DNA of 64,000 nucleotides, from NCBI RefSeq assembly GCF_000015825.1, contig NC_009051.1:1730695-1794694 (forward strand). The letters run 5' to 3'. Of this stretch, positions 34,013 to 42,749 are shown one piece after another. A model generated the notes under the pieces. That model worked only from the letters and a program-made list of their open reading frames with translations, did no database searches and had not been told where the DNA came from. How positions within the stretch are numbered: the stretch's first letter is position 1; each line of letters starts with the position of its first letter. The DNA is from Methanoculleus marisnigri JR1 (GTDB lineage Archaea; Halobacteriota; Methanomicrobia; Methanomicrobiales; Methanoculleaceae). Made by a program: the position numbers and the translations under genes.

Positions 34013-34240
34013 GGCCACCCGGTAGCCTGCGTACCCGCCCCCGAGATTCATCTGCAGGAGGACGAAGATCCCGAGATCGGGCTGCACCCATATCGCGACG
34101 TCGGCATCGTCCTGCTCCGGTATGAAGTTCAACGAACGAAGCGCCTCCCTGACATCGGTATAATCGGGCGTCGACTGGATTATCTCCTCGATCTCCACCA
34201 TCACGGCCCGTCGCTGCAGATTCTCGATCTCTCCAAGCAT
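33968..34240 (-). CDS. small soluble protein, paralogue of 33561-33827
   Basis: The approximately 90-residue protein shares the motif 'YTDVREALRSLNF' and a strand 'IFVLLQMNL' with its neighbour. The last ten residues lie in the palindromic repeat. Several in-frame ATGs exist; I chose the one at 34240, which has GAGGG just upstream, over starts at 34273 and 34201. The longest reading (from 34351) adds an unlikely cysteine/arginine-rich leader. Function unknown. Confidence 0.6.
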   Translation of the reverse strand: MLGEIENLQRRAVMVEIEEIIQSTPDYTDVREALRSLNFIPEQDDADVAIWVQPDLGIFVLLQMNLGGGYAGYRVAAYDGLEGREVRLPE

Positions 34241-34406
34241 GCCGCCCTCGATCGCCCCCCTCGTATAAAACATGATCCGGGGTACGGTCGCGCATCGGGG
34301 TGTGTCGTTGCGGATGTGCCGGCACGGTGCGCCGCCCGTTGAGGGGCACAACCTTCATCAGAGACCTCGTTAAAACATACAGCAACGGAGTCCCGCACGA
34401 GAGCCT

Positions 34407-35204
34407 ATGACCGACGAAGACTCAAGGACGCTTATCCTCGATATCGACAACGACGACCTGCAGGAACTCTCCGAATACCTGGACGTGCTGAGCAGCAGCA
34501 CGCGTTTGAAGATCCTGAAAGTCATCGAACGAAGCCCGAAAGACGTCCGGCAGATATCGGCCGCGATCGAGACGAGTTACGAGAACACGAAAAAGCACCT
34601 CGACAAACTGATGAGCATCGGGGTCGTCCGCAAAGAGGCAGGTCTCTCGCGCCCGACCGCAAAGGGAGTACACCCGGTCTGGAAATACTCGCTCGTACCC
34701 GGCGGACTCGAAGCGATCACGAGGAGCCTCGGGCTCTTCTCGAACCTGAAACTGACCCTCACGGACTCCGTGCTCGCGAAAAAACTCGCCGGCGTCCGGG
34801 AGACGTTCTCGGGAGAGTTCTCCGGGCAGCCCCCGGTCGTCATCCTCCTCGGGGGCGCGGAGGACGGCAGAGTCTTTGCGCTCGCCGGGGACAGCATAGC
34901 CGTAGGCCGGGCGGATCCGGGAGTTCCCGGGCGGGCCGCGCAGGCAATCGTCCTCGGCGAGGAGTACGCAGCGGTCACCCGCGTCTCGAAGCCGCACGCC
35001 CGGCTCACCCACCGCCGGGACGGCGCCTGGTTCATCGAGGACTGCGGCAGCACGGGCGGCACCTTCGTGAACGGCACGCCGCTTGAAGCGGGCACGCGGC
35101 GGGAACTTCACGACGGGGACCTCATCGAACTCGCGAAAGGCGCGCCGGGGGCAACCCTCGTCTTCGTCGTTCCCGGGGGGGTGCCGGTGTCGGATGCCGC
35201 CTGA
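34407..35204 (+). CDS. ArsR-type winged helix fused to FHA domain
   Basis: In this 265-residue protein residues 20-95 form a winged helix ('LSSSTRLKILKVIERSPKDV', 'SAAIETSYENTKKHLDKLM', 'IGVVRKE'). Residues about 155-255 form an FHA domain with 'VGRADPG', 'VSKPHARLTHR' and 'DCGSTGGTFVNGTPL', the Arg/Ser/Asn signature that binds phosphothreonine. This suggests a transcription factor whose activity or recruitment depends on a Thr-phosphorylated partner. The kinase gene starts inside its last codons (11-base overlap), followed by a K+ channel. Confidence 0.88.
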   Translation: MTDEDSRTLILDIDNDDLQELSEYLDVLSSSTRLKILKVIERSPKDVRQISAAIETSYENTKKHLDKLMSIGVVRKEAGLSRPTAKGVHPVWKYSLVPGGLEAITRSLGLFSNLKLTLTDSVLAKKLAGVRETFSGEFSGQPPVVILLGGAEDGRVFALAGDSIAVGRADPGVPGRAAQAIVLGEEYAAVTRVSKPHARLTHRRDGAWFIEDCGSTGGTFVNGTPLEAGTRRELHDGDLIELAKGAPGATLVFVVPGGVPVSDAA

Positions 35205-36471
35205 CCGGGCCGGGCGGGCTGCCGTCCTGCTCCTCGTCGCCGCGCTCCTTCTCGCAGCCGTCGCTCCAATCGTCTCGGGCGCCGGAGGGCCGCCCGAGCA
35301 CGCAAACGCCTCCCCCCAGGGCATCGAATCCGCCGGAAAGAACCCGGACGAGGATAAGGATGCCGGCCCAGGTCAGAACAAGGGCAAGGCTACGCCGGAA
35401 GAGACCGTCACGCCCGAAAATACCCCGACGGTGGCGACGCCGGGTGCAACGGCAACCCCGACCGCCGGGGGTATGCCCGAAGAGAAGAACAACGCGACCG
35501 ACGCCGACCCGTTCCCCTGGGCCATTCTGGTTCTCGTCCTCCTCGCAGGGGCCGTCGTTTTCGGCGCCCGGTACCTGACGGGACCGCCCAGAAAGGAGGC
35601 GGAGCCCGCCGCGACCATCCTTGCCGATGCATACCAGACAGTGCTCTCCCGCCCGGCAGGGTTCCCGCCCGAACTTGCGGAGCGCTACGACCGGATTGCC
35701 TTTGTCGGAAGAGGAGGGCTCGGGCAGGTCTTTTCGGCGGTCAGACGCGATGACCGTCGAACCGTAGCGGTGAAGATCCCGGCCGCCTACGACGAGGCGA
35801 CGGGAAAGACCTTCATGAAGGAGATGCGGTTCTGGGAAGATCTGGCTCACCCGAACATCGTGACGGTTCACTCGGTCAATATCCTCCCGGTACCGTTCGT
35901 TGAGATGGAGTACCTCCCCCGGACGCTGGATGACCTTGAAAAACCCCTCCCGGTGGAGACCGCCGCCCGCATCGCCGCGGGCATCGCCGCCGGGCTTGCC
36001 TACGCCCACGAAAAGGGCGTGATTCACCGGGACATCAAGCCGAGGAACATCCTTCTCGACGACGGCCTGACGCCGAAGATCACCGACTGGGGGATGAGCA
36101 CGACAGTGGCGGCGAGCGGGGATACCGGTGTCGCCGGATTCACCCTCGCCTACGCGGCCCCGGAGCAGATCGCCCCGGAACGGTTCGGCAGGGCCGATGC
36201 ACGGACGGACATCTACCAGCTCGGCGCCGTCTTCTACGAACTGGTGACGGGGAAGGCGCCCTTTGCCCGCGAGAGTCTCGCCGGGCTGGCCGAAGCGGTC
36301 ATCCGCGAGCAGCCCGCCCCTCCCTCAGAGATAGACCCCACGCTTGCAGCACTCGACCCGATCATCCTCCGGTGCCTTGCAAAAGACCCTGCCGACCGCT
36401 ACCAGTCCGCCGGAGAAGTGCTCGAGGCGATCGAGGCCGTGTTCGGCGACGCGGAAGAGGGGAGAGCGTGA
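35194..36471 (+). CDS. membrane Hanks-type Ser/Thr protein kinase
   Basis: The 425-residue protein has an N-terminal hydrophobic signal/anchor (10-30) and a Thr/Pro/Glu-rich linker (31-105). A membrane helix (108-127) and a kinase domain (165-425) follow. The kinase shows the Gly-loop 'GRGGLGQVF', Lys194 in 'VAVKI', 'HRDIKPRNILL' (Asp280), 'TDWG' in place of DFG (Asp298) and 'AAPEQ'. All key catalytic residues are present. The linker should lie outside, acting as a sensor or anchor. It overlaps the HTH-FHA gene and is followed by a K+ channel starting at GTGA. Confidence 0.9.
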   Translation: MPPDRAGRAAVLLLVAALLLAAVAPIVSGAGGPPEHANASPQGIESAGKNPDEDKDAGPGQNKGKATPEETVTPENTPTVATPGATATPTAGGMPEEKNNATDADPFPWAILVLVLLAGAVVFGARYLTGPPRKEAEPAATILADAYQTVLSRPAGFPPELAERYDRIAFVGRGGLGQVFSAVRRDDRRTVAVKIPAAYDEATGKTFMKEMRFWEDLAHPNIVTVHSVNILPVPFVEMEYLPRTLDDLEKPLPVETAARIAAGIAAGLAYAHEKGVIHRDIKPRNILLDDGLTPKITDWGMSTTVAASGDTGVAGFTLAYAAPEQIAPERFGRADARTDIYQLGAVFYELVTGKAPFARESLAGLAEAVIREQPAPPSEIDPTLAALDPIILRCLAKDPADRYQSAGEVLEAIEAVFGDAEEGRA

Positions 36472-37145
36472 AGAACCTTCTCGCCCGGTACCTTGCTCGC
36501 GCCAGGGCGATGCAGTTCCACTACCTGCTCGCGTCGCTCGTCCTCCTGCTCGCCGTCTACCCCTACGTGAGTGCAGGGCCGACCGGACCGGCCGCCCTGA
36601 AGGTGCTCTCGTCCTTCGTCCTGATCACCGGCGTCTACGCCGTGAGCAACCGGCGGCGGCAGGTCGTGATCGCCGTCCTCCTTGCAGTGCCCGCCTTCGG
36701 CCTCGGCTGGCTCCACATCATCACCGGCGACCCGGCACTCGGCAGCGCCGAGAGCGTCTTCACGCTCCTCTTCTACGCCTTCACCGCGCTTGTCGGCCTG
36801 TCAAGGGTGCTCGGGACGCGCCGGATCACCACCGACACCATCTACGGCGCGGTCTCCGTCTACCTCCTCATGGGCCTCACCTGGGCGACGGCCTACAACC
36901 TTGTCGAGGGTATCACTCCCGGATCGTTCTCGGCAGAGTCAGGAGCGGGTTTCACCTTTCCTGCGTTCATCTACTTCAGTTTCGTCACCCTTGCAACGCT
37001 CGGCTACGGCGACATCACGCCGGTCACCGACCAGGCCAGATCACTCGCCCTGCTCGAGACCGTGAGCGGGACACTCTACATCGCCGTCCTGATCGCCCGC
37101 CTGGTGGCGGCCGCCGGATGGCGAACCGATGCCGCAGACGAGTGA
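36468..37145 (+). CDS. potassium channel with six membrane segments
   Basis: In this 225-residue protein segments 1-5 lead to a pore region with the selectivity filter 'TLATLGYGDITPV' (about residues 176-188), then a final helix. There is no C-terminal RCK domain and no obvious arginine-rich voltage sensor. The start GTG overlaps the kinase stop (GTGA). Placement after a kinase and an FHA regulator suggests phospho-control of K+ flux or co-expression with it. A frame extending upstream inside the kinase gene is rejected. Confidence 0.88.
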   Translation: MKNLLARYLARARAMQFHYLLASLVLLLAVYPYVSAGPTGPAALKVLSSFVLITGVYAVSNRRRQVVIAVLLAVPAFGLGWLHIITGDPALGSAESVFTLLFYAFTALVGLSRVLGTRRITTDTIYGAVSVYLLMGLTWATAYNLVEGITPGSFSAESGAGFTFPAFIYFSFVTLATLGYGDITPVTDQARSLALLETVSGTLYIAVLIARLVAAAGWRTDAADE

Positions 37146-37198
37146 CCGGTGCAGGAATTCCAGAGATAAATGCCGGGTTTCTCGATCCGTCCGGTTAA

Positions 37199-37220
37199 AG
37201 CTACGAAAAATCTCGTAGCT
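37199..37220. promoter_or_regulatory. perfect 8-bp inverted repeat upstream of the SIMPL gene TATA
   Basis: AGCTACGA (37199-37206) and TCGTAGCT (37213-37220) are separated by six bases. It lies about 10 bases before an AT-rich TATA-like stretch (37230) and 47 bases before the start at 37267. That fits an operator or a hairpin at the end of the preceding operon. Confidence 0.5.
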
Positions 37221-37266
37221 AAAGCAAGATATTTATTTTGACCCAATCAAGAGATGATTGATACTT

Positions 37267-38004
37267 ATGCGAGGAAAAGCAGCACTTCTGGGGATCGCTC
37301 TCATGGTCCTCTGCGCCGCGGTGATCGGCAACGTCACCGCACAGTTGCCGGAGGAATCAAAAGACAAGCTGATCCACGTGTCCGGGACGGGCAAGGTGAC
37401 GACCACGCCTGATGAGGCCGTCGTCGTCTTCGCGGTCGAGACCGAGAACACCGACGTCAAGACAGCACAGCAGCAGAACGCAGAGAGAATGGACGCCGTG
37501 GTCAACGCACTGAAGAGGGCCGGCATTCCGGAGAAGGACATCAGGACCGCCGGCTACAACATCATCCCGATAACCGAGACCGACAGCAGGGGCCTGACAA
37601 CCGCCAGGGTCAAGTACTACCGGGTCATCAATAGCCTCGAGGTCACGTTAAACGACGTGAACCGTGCAGGCGAGATCGTCGATCTCGCGGTAGAGAACGG
37701 TGCGAACAAGGTCAACCGGTTCTCGTTCACCTTGAGCGACGCGAAGCAGCAGGAGTTCCGGTCGCAGGCCCTGACCGCCGCGGTGGCGCAGGCACGGGGC
37801 GACGCTGATGCCGTCGCCGCAGCCATCGGCAAGACCATCGTCGACGTCAAAGAGGTCAACGTCGGGAACAGCTACATCCCGCTGGTCTACGACAGCCGCC
37901 TCATGGGCATGGAGAAGGCAGCCAGCGGAGCGGCCCCGACCCCGCTCGAGGTCGGCGAGATTGATGTGACCGCCACCGTCTCCATCTCGTACATCATCTC
38001 GTAA
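37267..38004 (+). CDS. secreted SIMPL (DUF541) domain protein
   Basis: The 245-residue protein has a signal peptide ('ALLGIALMVLCAAVIGNVTA'), followed by a SIMPL domain ('ISHVSGTGKVTTTPDEA'-like start, 'QQQNAERMDAVVNALKRAGI', 'DIRTAGYNIIPI', 'VDLAVENGANKVN', 'ALTAAVAQARGDADAVAAAI'). SIMPL proteins form large ring assemblies outside or between membranes and their function is poorly known. The ATG at 37267 was preferred to a TTG three codons upstream. Confidence 0.85.
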   Translation: MRGKAALLGIALMVLCAAVIGNVTAQLPEESKDKLIHVSGTGKVTTTPDEAVVVFAVETENTDVKTAQQQNAERMDAVVNALKRAGIPEKDIRTAGYNIIPITETDSRGLTTARVKYYRVINSLEVTLNDVNRAGEIVDLAVENGANKVNRFSFTLSDAKQQEFRSQALTAAVAQARGDADAVAAAIGKTIVDVKEVNVGNSYIPLVYDSRLMGMEKAASGAAPTPLEVGEIDVTATVSISYIIS

Positions 38005-38136
38005 CCACACCTCTACCACCTCTTTTCGTCTGCACGTCCGGGGGCTCCGAACCCCGGACCATCACCTCACCTCCCGGTCTGCCTCATCGGGAAGCATAAT
38101 CTTCGGGGAAGAGAGACCGGAATACCGGAGTCTCTC

Positions 38137-38802
38137 ATGCTTACGATAACCGAAGTCTACAACAACATCCCCTGCCGGGAAGGGCTCACGACGGATTGGG
38201 GGTTCTCCTGCCAGATAGAGGAGGCGGGGCTGCTTTTTGATACCGGAGAACGCGGCGACGTCCTTCTTGCAAACATGCAGGCGCTCGGCATCGATCCTCT
38301 GTCCATCAGGCATCTCGTCCTCTCCCACGACCACCACGACCATATCGGCGGCATCGCGGCGATCCTGGCCCGAAATCCATCGATGGAAGTATTCGTCCAC
38401 GACGCCTTCTCCGTGCATACGCTCGCGCTGATCCGGGAATACACCGAACCGCGGATTATCGGGGAATGGACGGAGGTCACGGACGGCATCGCCGTGACCG
38501 GCCCGCTCGGGACCGATATCCGGGAGCAGGCGCTCGCGATAACCGTTCCGGACGGCTACCTGGTCGTCACCGGGTGCGCACATCCCCACATCGGCCGGAT
38601 CGTCGAGAGGGTATCCCGGGAAGGCAGGGTATGGGGCGTTATCGGCGGGTTCCATACCGTCTCCGGCGAAGATATCGACGCCCTTGCCGCGGTGGCGTAC
38701 CTCTCGGCGTCGCACTGCACCGATAAGATAGCGGAACTCAGAGAGCGCTACCCGGGCTCGTTCCGGCCGGGAGGCGTCGGGAAGGTGCACAGGATAGGCT
38801 AA
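38137..38802 (+). CDS. metallo-beta-lactamase-fold hydrolase (COG1237-like)
   Basis: The 221-residue protein shows 'LLFDTGERGDVLLANM' and the metal motif 'LSHDHHDHIGGI', then 'VTGCAHPHIGRIVE' and 'GVIGGFHTV'. The fuller HDHHDH form and the late 'GCAHPHIGR' resemble the subgroup that includes methanopterin-pathway RFA-P synthase relatives. Since methanogens need methanopterin, a role there is possible but unproven. It is followed by a convergent MscS gene. Confidence 0.8.
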   Translation: MLTITEVYNNIPCREGLTTDWGFSCQIEEAGLLFDTGERGDVLLANMQALGIDPLSIRHLVLSHDHHDHIGGIAAILARNPSMEVFVHDAFSVHTLALIREYTEPRIIGEWTEVTDGIAVTGPLGTDIREQALAITVPDGYLVVTGCAHPHIGRIVERVSREGRVWGVIGGFHTVSGEDIDALAAVAYLSASHCTDKIAELRERYPGSFRPGGVGKVHRIG

Positions 38803-38809
38803 AAAAAAG

Positions 38810-39661
38810 TTATTCTTTCCTCTCTCCAGAGCCGCCCTTCACCTCGAGCCCGTCCGCAAACCAGACAGTGCGCTGCGGGAAGGGTATCTCGATGCCGTTC
38901 TCTTCGAGCGCCCGCTTGATCTTCCAGAGGAGATCCGTCCGGACCTCCCACCAGTTCCGGGCCGGCGCCCAGATGTAGGCGGTCAGGTTGACGCTGTTGT
39001 CTCCCAGATTATCGACGAAGACCGACGGCGCCGGGCTCTTGAGCGCGAAGGGGTGGGTCTCGATGACCTCCTTTGCGATCCGGATCGCCTCGTTCGCGTC
39101 ATCCTGATGCCGGATACGGATCTCGTATGTGAACCTCCGGGCCGCGTTGTGGACGTAGTTCGTGATGTTCGAGGTGAAGACCTTCTCGTTCGGGATCCGG
39201 ATGTAGATCCCGTCGTAGGTCTTGATGACGGTCGAGAGGACACGGATATCCTCGACACTCCCGCTGACATCGGCGACGTTGATATTGTCGCCGATCCGGA
39301 TCGGGTGTTCGAACATCAGGAAGAGCCCGGAGATCAGGTTCGAGACGACACTCTGGCTCGCAAAACCGATGACGAGACCGGCGATTCCCCCGGCCACCAG
39401 GAGACCGGAGAGGTCGAATTCGAGCTGCGGGAGAGCGACGACGAACGCCCAGATAATGATGGCGTAGTAGACCAGTTTCGCGAGCAGTTCGCGCTCGTTC
39501 ACGGGCAACCGTTCCGAGAGAGCCCTCCGGACGTTCGTCGCGACAACCTTCGCGAATATAACGCCGACCGTGAGGATAACGGCGAAGTACAGGAGGCGCT
39601 CGACGGTGATATCGCCGACGCCGAGGGGTATCTCCAGGACCTCCGTCACGTTGAACGTCAT
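38810..39661 (-). CDS. mscS: MscS-family mechanosensitive ion channel
   Basis: The 283-residue protein has N-terminal membrane helices and the pore helix region 'GLLVAGGIAGLVIGFASQSV'. The beta-domain follows ('DNINVADVSGSVEDIRVLST', 'IYIRIPNEKVFTSNI'), then the C-terminal 'IEIPFPQRTV'. It relieves osmotic pressure. The ATG overlaps the stop of the DUF432 gene upstream (ATGA), a pairing that makes the two likely to act together. Confidence 0.9.
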   Translation of the reverse strand: MTFNVTEVLEIPLGVGDITVERLLYFAVILTVGVIFAKVVATNVRRALSERLPVNERELLAKLVYYAIIIWAFVVALPQLEFDLSGLLVAGGIAGLVIGFASQSVVSNLISGLFLMFEHPIRIGDNINVADVSGSVEDIRVLSTVIKTYDGIYIRIPNEKVFTSNITNYVHNAARRFTYEIRIRHQDDANEAIRIAKEVIETHPFALKSPAPSVFVDNLGDNSVNLTAYIWAPARNWWEVRTDLLWKIKRALEENGIEIPFPQRTVWFADGLEVKGGSGERKE

Positions 39662-40362
39662 GAGAAACCCCACTCCATCAGGTATCCGCGGTCGATAGCC
39701 GGGATCTTGCGGGCCGTGTAGAGCTCGATGGATTTTACCATCCCGGGTCGGAGCGGTGCGTCGACGAAGTCCGTCTCCGCCATAGTCTTGGTGAGAAGTT
39801 TCATCGTGGCGGTGGCCGCCACGAAGTCACCGTAGTAGATCTTCATATCGGTACTCTCAAAGACAACCCGGGACACCTCCACCCATTCGCGGCAGGTATT
39901 GTGGATGGAGAGTTCCATCACCCCCTCACGGAAGGGATCGACCTGAGGGATCTCCGGGTAGACCGCGCTCTCGTAGTACCGGGCGATGACCCCATTCGTC
40001 GGCGAACCGTAGAGCGTGTACTTCTGGGTGCCGAAAGCAAAGACGTCCAGCACCTCGATATCCCGCGCAGACTCCACGAAAACACCGATCTCGACGGGGA
40101 ACTTCAGGTAGACCGTCCGGGAGGCGCCGGGCTCGATCATCATCGGTGAGAACTCCACCAGCAGGAAGTCCGTGATCTCCTTGGGAAGGTTGACCGGCTC
40201 AACCGGATTGATGACCACCTCGCCCGTATTCGAGACCAGGATCCGCTCGAACGTCTGACCTGCGCACCTGCGCCGGTAGGTCACGAGACCGTCGACACTC
40301 TCGGCTTCTACCAGAATATCACCGCATTCACGGCGAAAAGTGCCCCTGTAACGTCCGAACAT
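39658..40362 (-). CDS. DUF432 protein
   Basis: The 234-residue soluble protein has beta-rich segments ('GTFRRECGDILVEAESVD', 'FERILVSNTGEVVINPVEPV', 'TVYLKFPVEIGVF', 'FAFGTQKYTLYG'), matching my memory of DUF432, which is often found next to MscS genes in methanogens. No membrane helix. Translational coupling to mscS suggests a regulatory partner for the channel. Start: the ATG one codon after a TTG. Confidence 0.75.
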   Translation of the reverse strand: MFGRYRGTFRRECGDILVEAESVDGLVTYRRRCAGQTFERILVSNTGEVVINPVEPVNLPKEITDFLLVEFSPMMIEPGASRTVYLKFPVEIGVFVESARDIEVLDVFAFGTQKYTLYGSPTNGVIARYYESAVYPEIPQVDPFREGVMELSIHNTCREWVEVSRVVFESTDMKIYYGDFVAATATMKLLTKTMAETDFVDAPLRPGMVKSIELYTARKIPAIDRGYLMEWGFS

Positions 40363-40746
40363 CAACTATGATCTGCAAATACTCAAATATTAACCTACGC
40401 GATAGACACGATCCGCCGGGTTCGCGTCCCGGCGCCAGATCCCTGAAGACGAACCAATACGGGCATTTATGCAGATGCTCAAACGAAATAGAGTCGTTGT
40501 GGGAAACCGGTCAGATTTAAAAGGGAACGGACTGGGAAAGTATAAATAATAAATCTCTTCGAAAGTATATATCGCAGGAGATAAATGGACACTCTTTTAA
40601 GCGGCCGCCCCAGACCTTTTTCCTGTGCGTTCGCCCCAATGGTACTAAGCAGGGGGCATCGTATCGGCCGGCACGAAGGACCAGCCCGGAGATCCGGGTG
40701 AGAGGGCCTTCTCGCGGCATTGCGGGACGAGAACCGTTCCCGGGTG
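40363..40746. other. intergenic and leader of the PAS sensor gene
   Basis: No supported gene. TATA-like stretches occur near 40540-40575 ('AAGTATAAATAATAAATC', 'AAGTATATATCGC'). A 38-codon frame from ATG 40584 with a GGAG site has no coding resemblance. Apparent long minus-strand frames here are shadows of the sensor gene. Confidence 0.5.
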
Positions 40747-42219
40747 ATGCGTGTGAAAACAGAGCAGAAACGAGTCAGGGAGTCCATGAATCGCAGCCAG
40801 ATACCCATGAGCATCTTCAACCACCTCCAGCAGCCGGCGCTCATCCTCGACTGCGAGGGACGGGTGATCGTCTGGAACGACAGCATGGAGCGGTACACCG
40901 GCGTTCCGGCAGAAGAGGTCGTTGGAAAAGGCGAGTATGCCCATGGAAAAGCGCTGTTCGGCGAGTTGTGTCCCACACTGGCAAACTGTATCCTGACTCA
41001 CGGCAAAGCCGGGAGCGGCCATTACCGCCTGCTGCACCACGAAGGCGAAGAGTTACTCGCCGAGTCGCACATCCCAACGAGATCCGGGAGAACGGTCGTC
41101 TGCATGGCTGCCCCCCTCTACGATACCGGCGGCCGACAGATCGGTGCGGTCGAGACCATCCGCGACGTCCCATCGGAGAGGACAGCCGAGGAGTCCGGTG
41201 GAGTGCCGGAGGAGCAGGTGCGGATCCTGGCGAACTCTCTTCCCGACATGATCTTCACGCTCGATAGGGACGGCATCTTCACCCAGTTTTTCTGGACCGG
41301 CGGCTGGAATCAGGGCGTAAACCCGGAAGAAGTCGTGGGCAGGACACCTCACGTTCTATTGCCGCAGGAGGAGGCCGACTTCCTGGCCGGGACCGCACAA
41401 CGGGTCATCGAGACGGGGGAGGCCATATCGGAGACCCGGTCGTTCCCGTGGCACGGTGAGAAGCGGTCGTTCCAGGTCGCCATCCACCCCCTGCACAACG
41501 TTTCCGGGAGGATCGTGGCCGCGACCGGGGTTAGCCGGGAGATCACCCGGGACATCGCCTGCGAACAGGTCAGCCGGCTCTCCAGCCTCTACCTCGACCT
41601 GCTCGGCACCGATATCTACAACACCAGCATGGTTGCGGCAACGATCATCGAGATGCTCCGCGACCGCCTCTCCGGCGAGGAGGCAGAACTCGCTCAGAGG
41701 GTCAAGATCACGATCGAGCAGGGGATCAACGTCATCAAGAACGTCGAACTTCTGACCGCGCTCAACAAACACAGCATCCGCCTGGAACCAGCCGACCTCT
41801 CCGCCGCCATTCGCGACCAGATGCAGCGGTACGCAGGCATCGACATCCGATATGAAGGGGGAACCTGCATGGTCTGGGCGAACCCCCTTCTTGAGCATAT
41901 CATATCCAACCTGATCAGCAACAGCATCAAGTTCGGCGGCATGAAGGTCAGGATCGACGTATCCGTCATGGAGACCGCAGATACCGTGGTGCTCTCCGTA
42001 GCCGATACCGGCATCGGCATACCGGATCACCTAAAGCCGAACATCTTCGATCGTTTCAGCAGTGAGGGCAGCAAAACCGCCTCCGGAAGCAGGGGTCTCG
42101 GCCTTCACATCGTCAAGACCCTCGTGAACCGGTACGGCGGACGCGTCTGGGCGGCCGACCGGGTTCCCGGCAAGCCGGAGGAAGGTGTGGCAATAAAGAT
42201 TATCCTGCAGAAGTGCTAG
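40747..42219 (+). CDS. PAS-PAS sensor with histidine-kinase-like ATPase but no phospho-acceptor histidine
   Basis: In this 490-residue protein two PAS domains (about 20-140 and 150-265: 'QQPALILDCEGRVIVWNDSM', 'LPDMIFTLDRDGIFTQFFW') precede a dimerisation helix region. An HATPase_c domain follows ('NPLLEHIISNLISNSIKFG', 'VADTGIGIPDHLKPNIFDRF', 'GSRGLGLHIVKTLVNRYGG'). Where related methanogen kinases have 'LLSHDI.N', this one reads 'LLGTDIYNTS', so the histidine is replaced by threonine. Soluble, no membrane helix. Starts at TTG 40720 or ATG 40786 are also possible. Confidence 0.8.
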   Translation: MRVKTEQKRVRESMNRSQIPMSIFNHLQQPALILDCEGRVIVWNDSMERYTGVPAEEVVGKGEYAHGKALFGELCPTLANCILTHGKAGSGHYRLLHHEGEELLAESHIPTRSGRTVVCMAAPLYDTGGRQIGAVETIRDVPSERTAEESGGVPEEQVRILANSLPDMIFTLDRDGIFTQFFWTGGWNQGVNPEEVVGRTPHVLLPQEEADFLAGTAQRVIETGEAISETRSFPWHGEKRSFQVAIHPLHNVSGRIVAATGVSREITRDIACEQVSRLSSLYLDLLGTDIYNTSMVAATIIEMLRDRLSGEEAELAQRVKITIEQGINVIKNVELLTALNKHSIRLEPADLSAAIRDQMQRYAGIDIRYEGGTCMVWANPLLEHIISNLISNSIKFGGMKVRIDVSVMETADTVVLSVADTGIGIPDHLKPNIFDRFSSEGSKTASGSRGLGLHIVKTLVNRYGGRVWAADRVPGKPEEGVAIKIILQKC

Positions 42220-42308
42220 ACTCCCCTCCCCAACGCCCACGGGTACTCAGGTATATATCCCGCGAGCGACTATATCATACCGCATCATTCCCATTGGGGA
42301 CCGCTTCA

Positions 42309-42749
42309 ATGATACGAACCATATGCTTTAAAGAACGAAGATATATCGAAGAGTTGAGAATTCTAACCCGGGCGACCGCGCTGGACTGCATCATCGACGA
42401 GCGCTTCGACCGCATAGTATACCTCATAAAAGAAGGAGACATGGGTCTCGCCATCGGTCGGAAGGGAAGCAATATCCGGAAGATGCAGAGGGTTCTCGGA
42501 AAACGCATCGAGATGGTCGAATATTCCCCCCAGATCGAGCAATTCGCGAAGAACGTCTTCAAGCCTGCCGACGTCGTCGGCGTCGCGAAAGGAGACAACG
42601 GGAAACTCGCAGTATATATTAACCAGAACGACCTCGGCATCGCCATAGGGAAAGGCGGATGCACCATCGAGAAGGCGCGGCTCTTCCTTGCCCGGTACTT
42701 CGATACCGAACTCGGCGAGGTGCTCGCAGGAGTTGATACCCATGCGTGA
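42309..42749 (+). CDS. nusA: NusA-like KH-domain transcription/RNA-binding protein
   Basis: The 146-residue protein has two KH domains, each with the GxxG loop: 'GLAIGRKGSNIRKMQRVLG' and 'GIAIGKGGCTIEKARLF'. It lacks the N-terminal and S1 parts of bacterial NusA, as usual in archaea. Probable role: transcription elongation/termination or rRNA processing. The ATG at MIRTICF fits the family start. It overlaps the next gene hisE by 8 bases. Confidence 0.88.
   Translation: MIRTICFKERRYIEELRILTRATALDCIIDERFDRIVYLIKEGDMGLAIGRKGSNIRKMQRVLGKRIEMVEYSPQIEQFAKNVFKPADVVGVAKGDNGKLAVYINQNDLGIAIGKGGCTIEKARLFLARYFDTELGEVLAGVDTHA

Noticed and set aside
40479-41040. Minus-strand frames opposite the PAS sensor leader
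   Set aside because: No start signal and no domain. The plus strand has clear PAS sequence.
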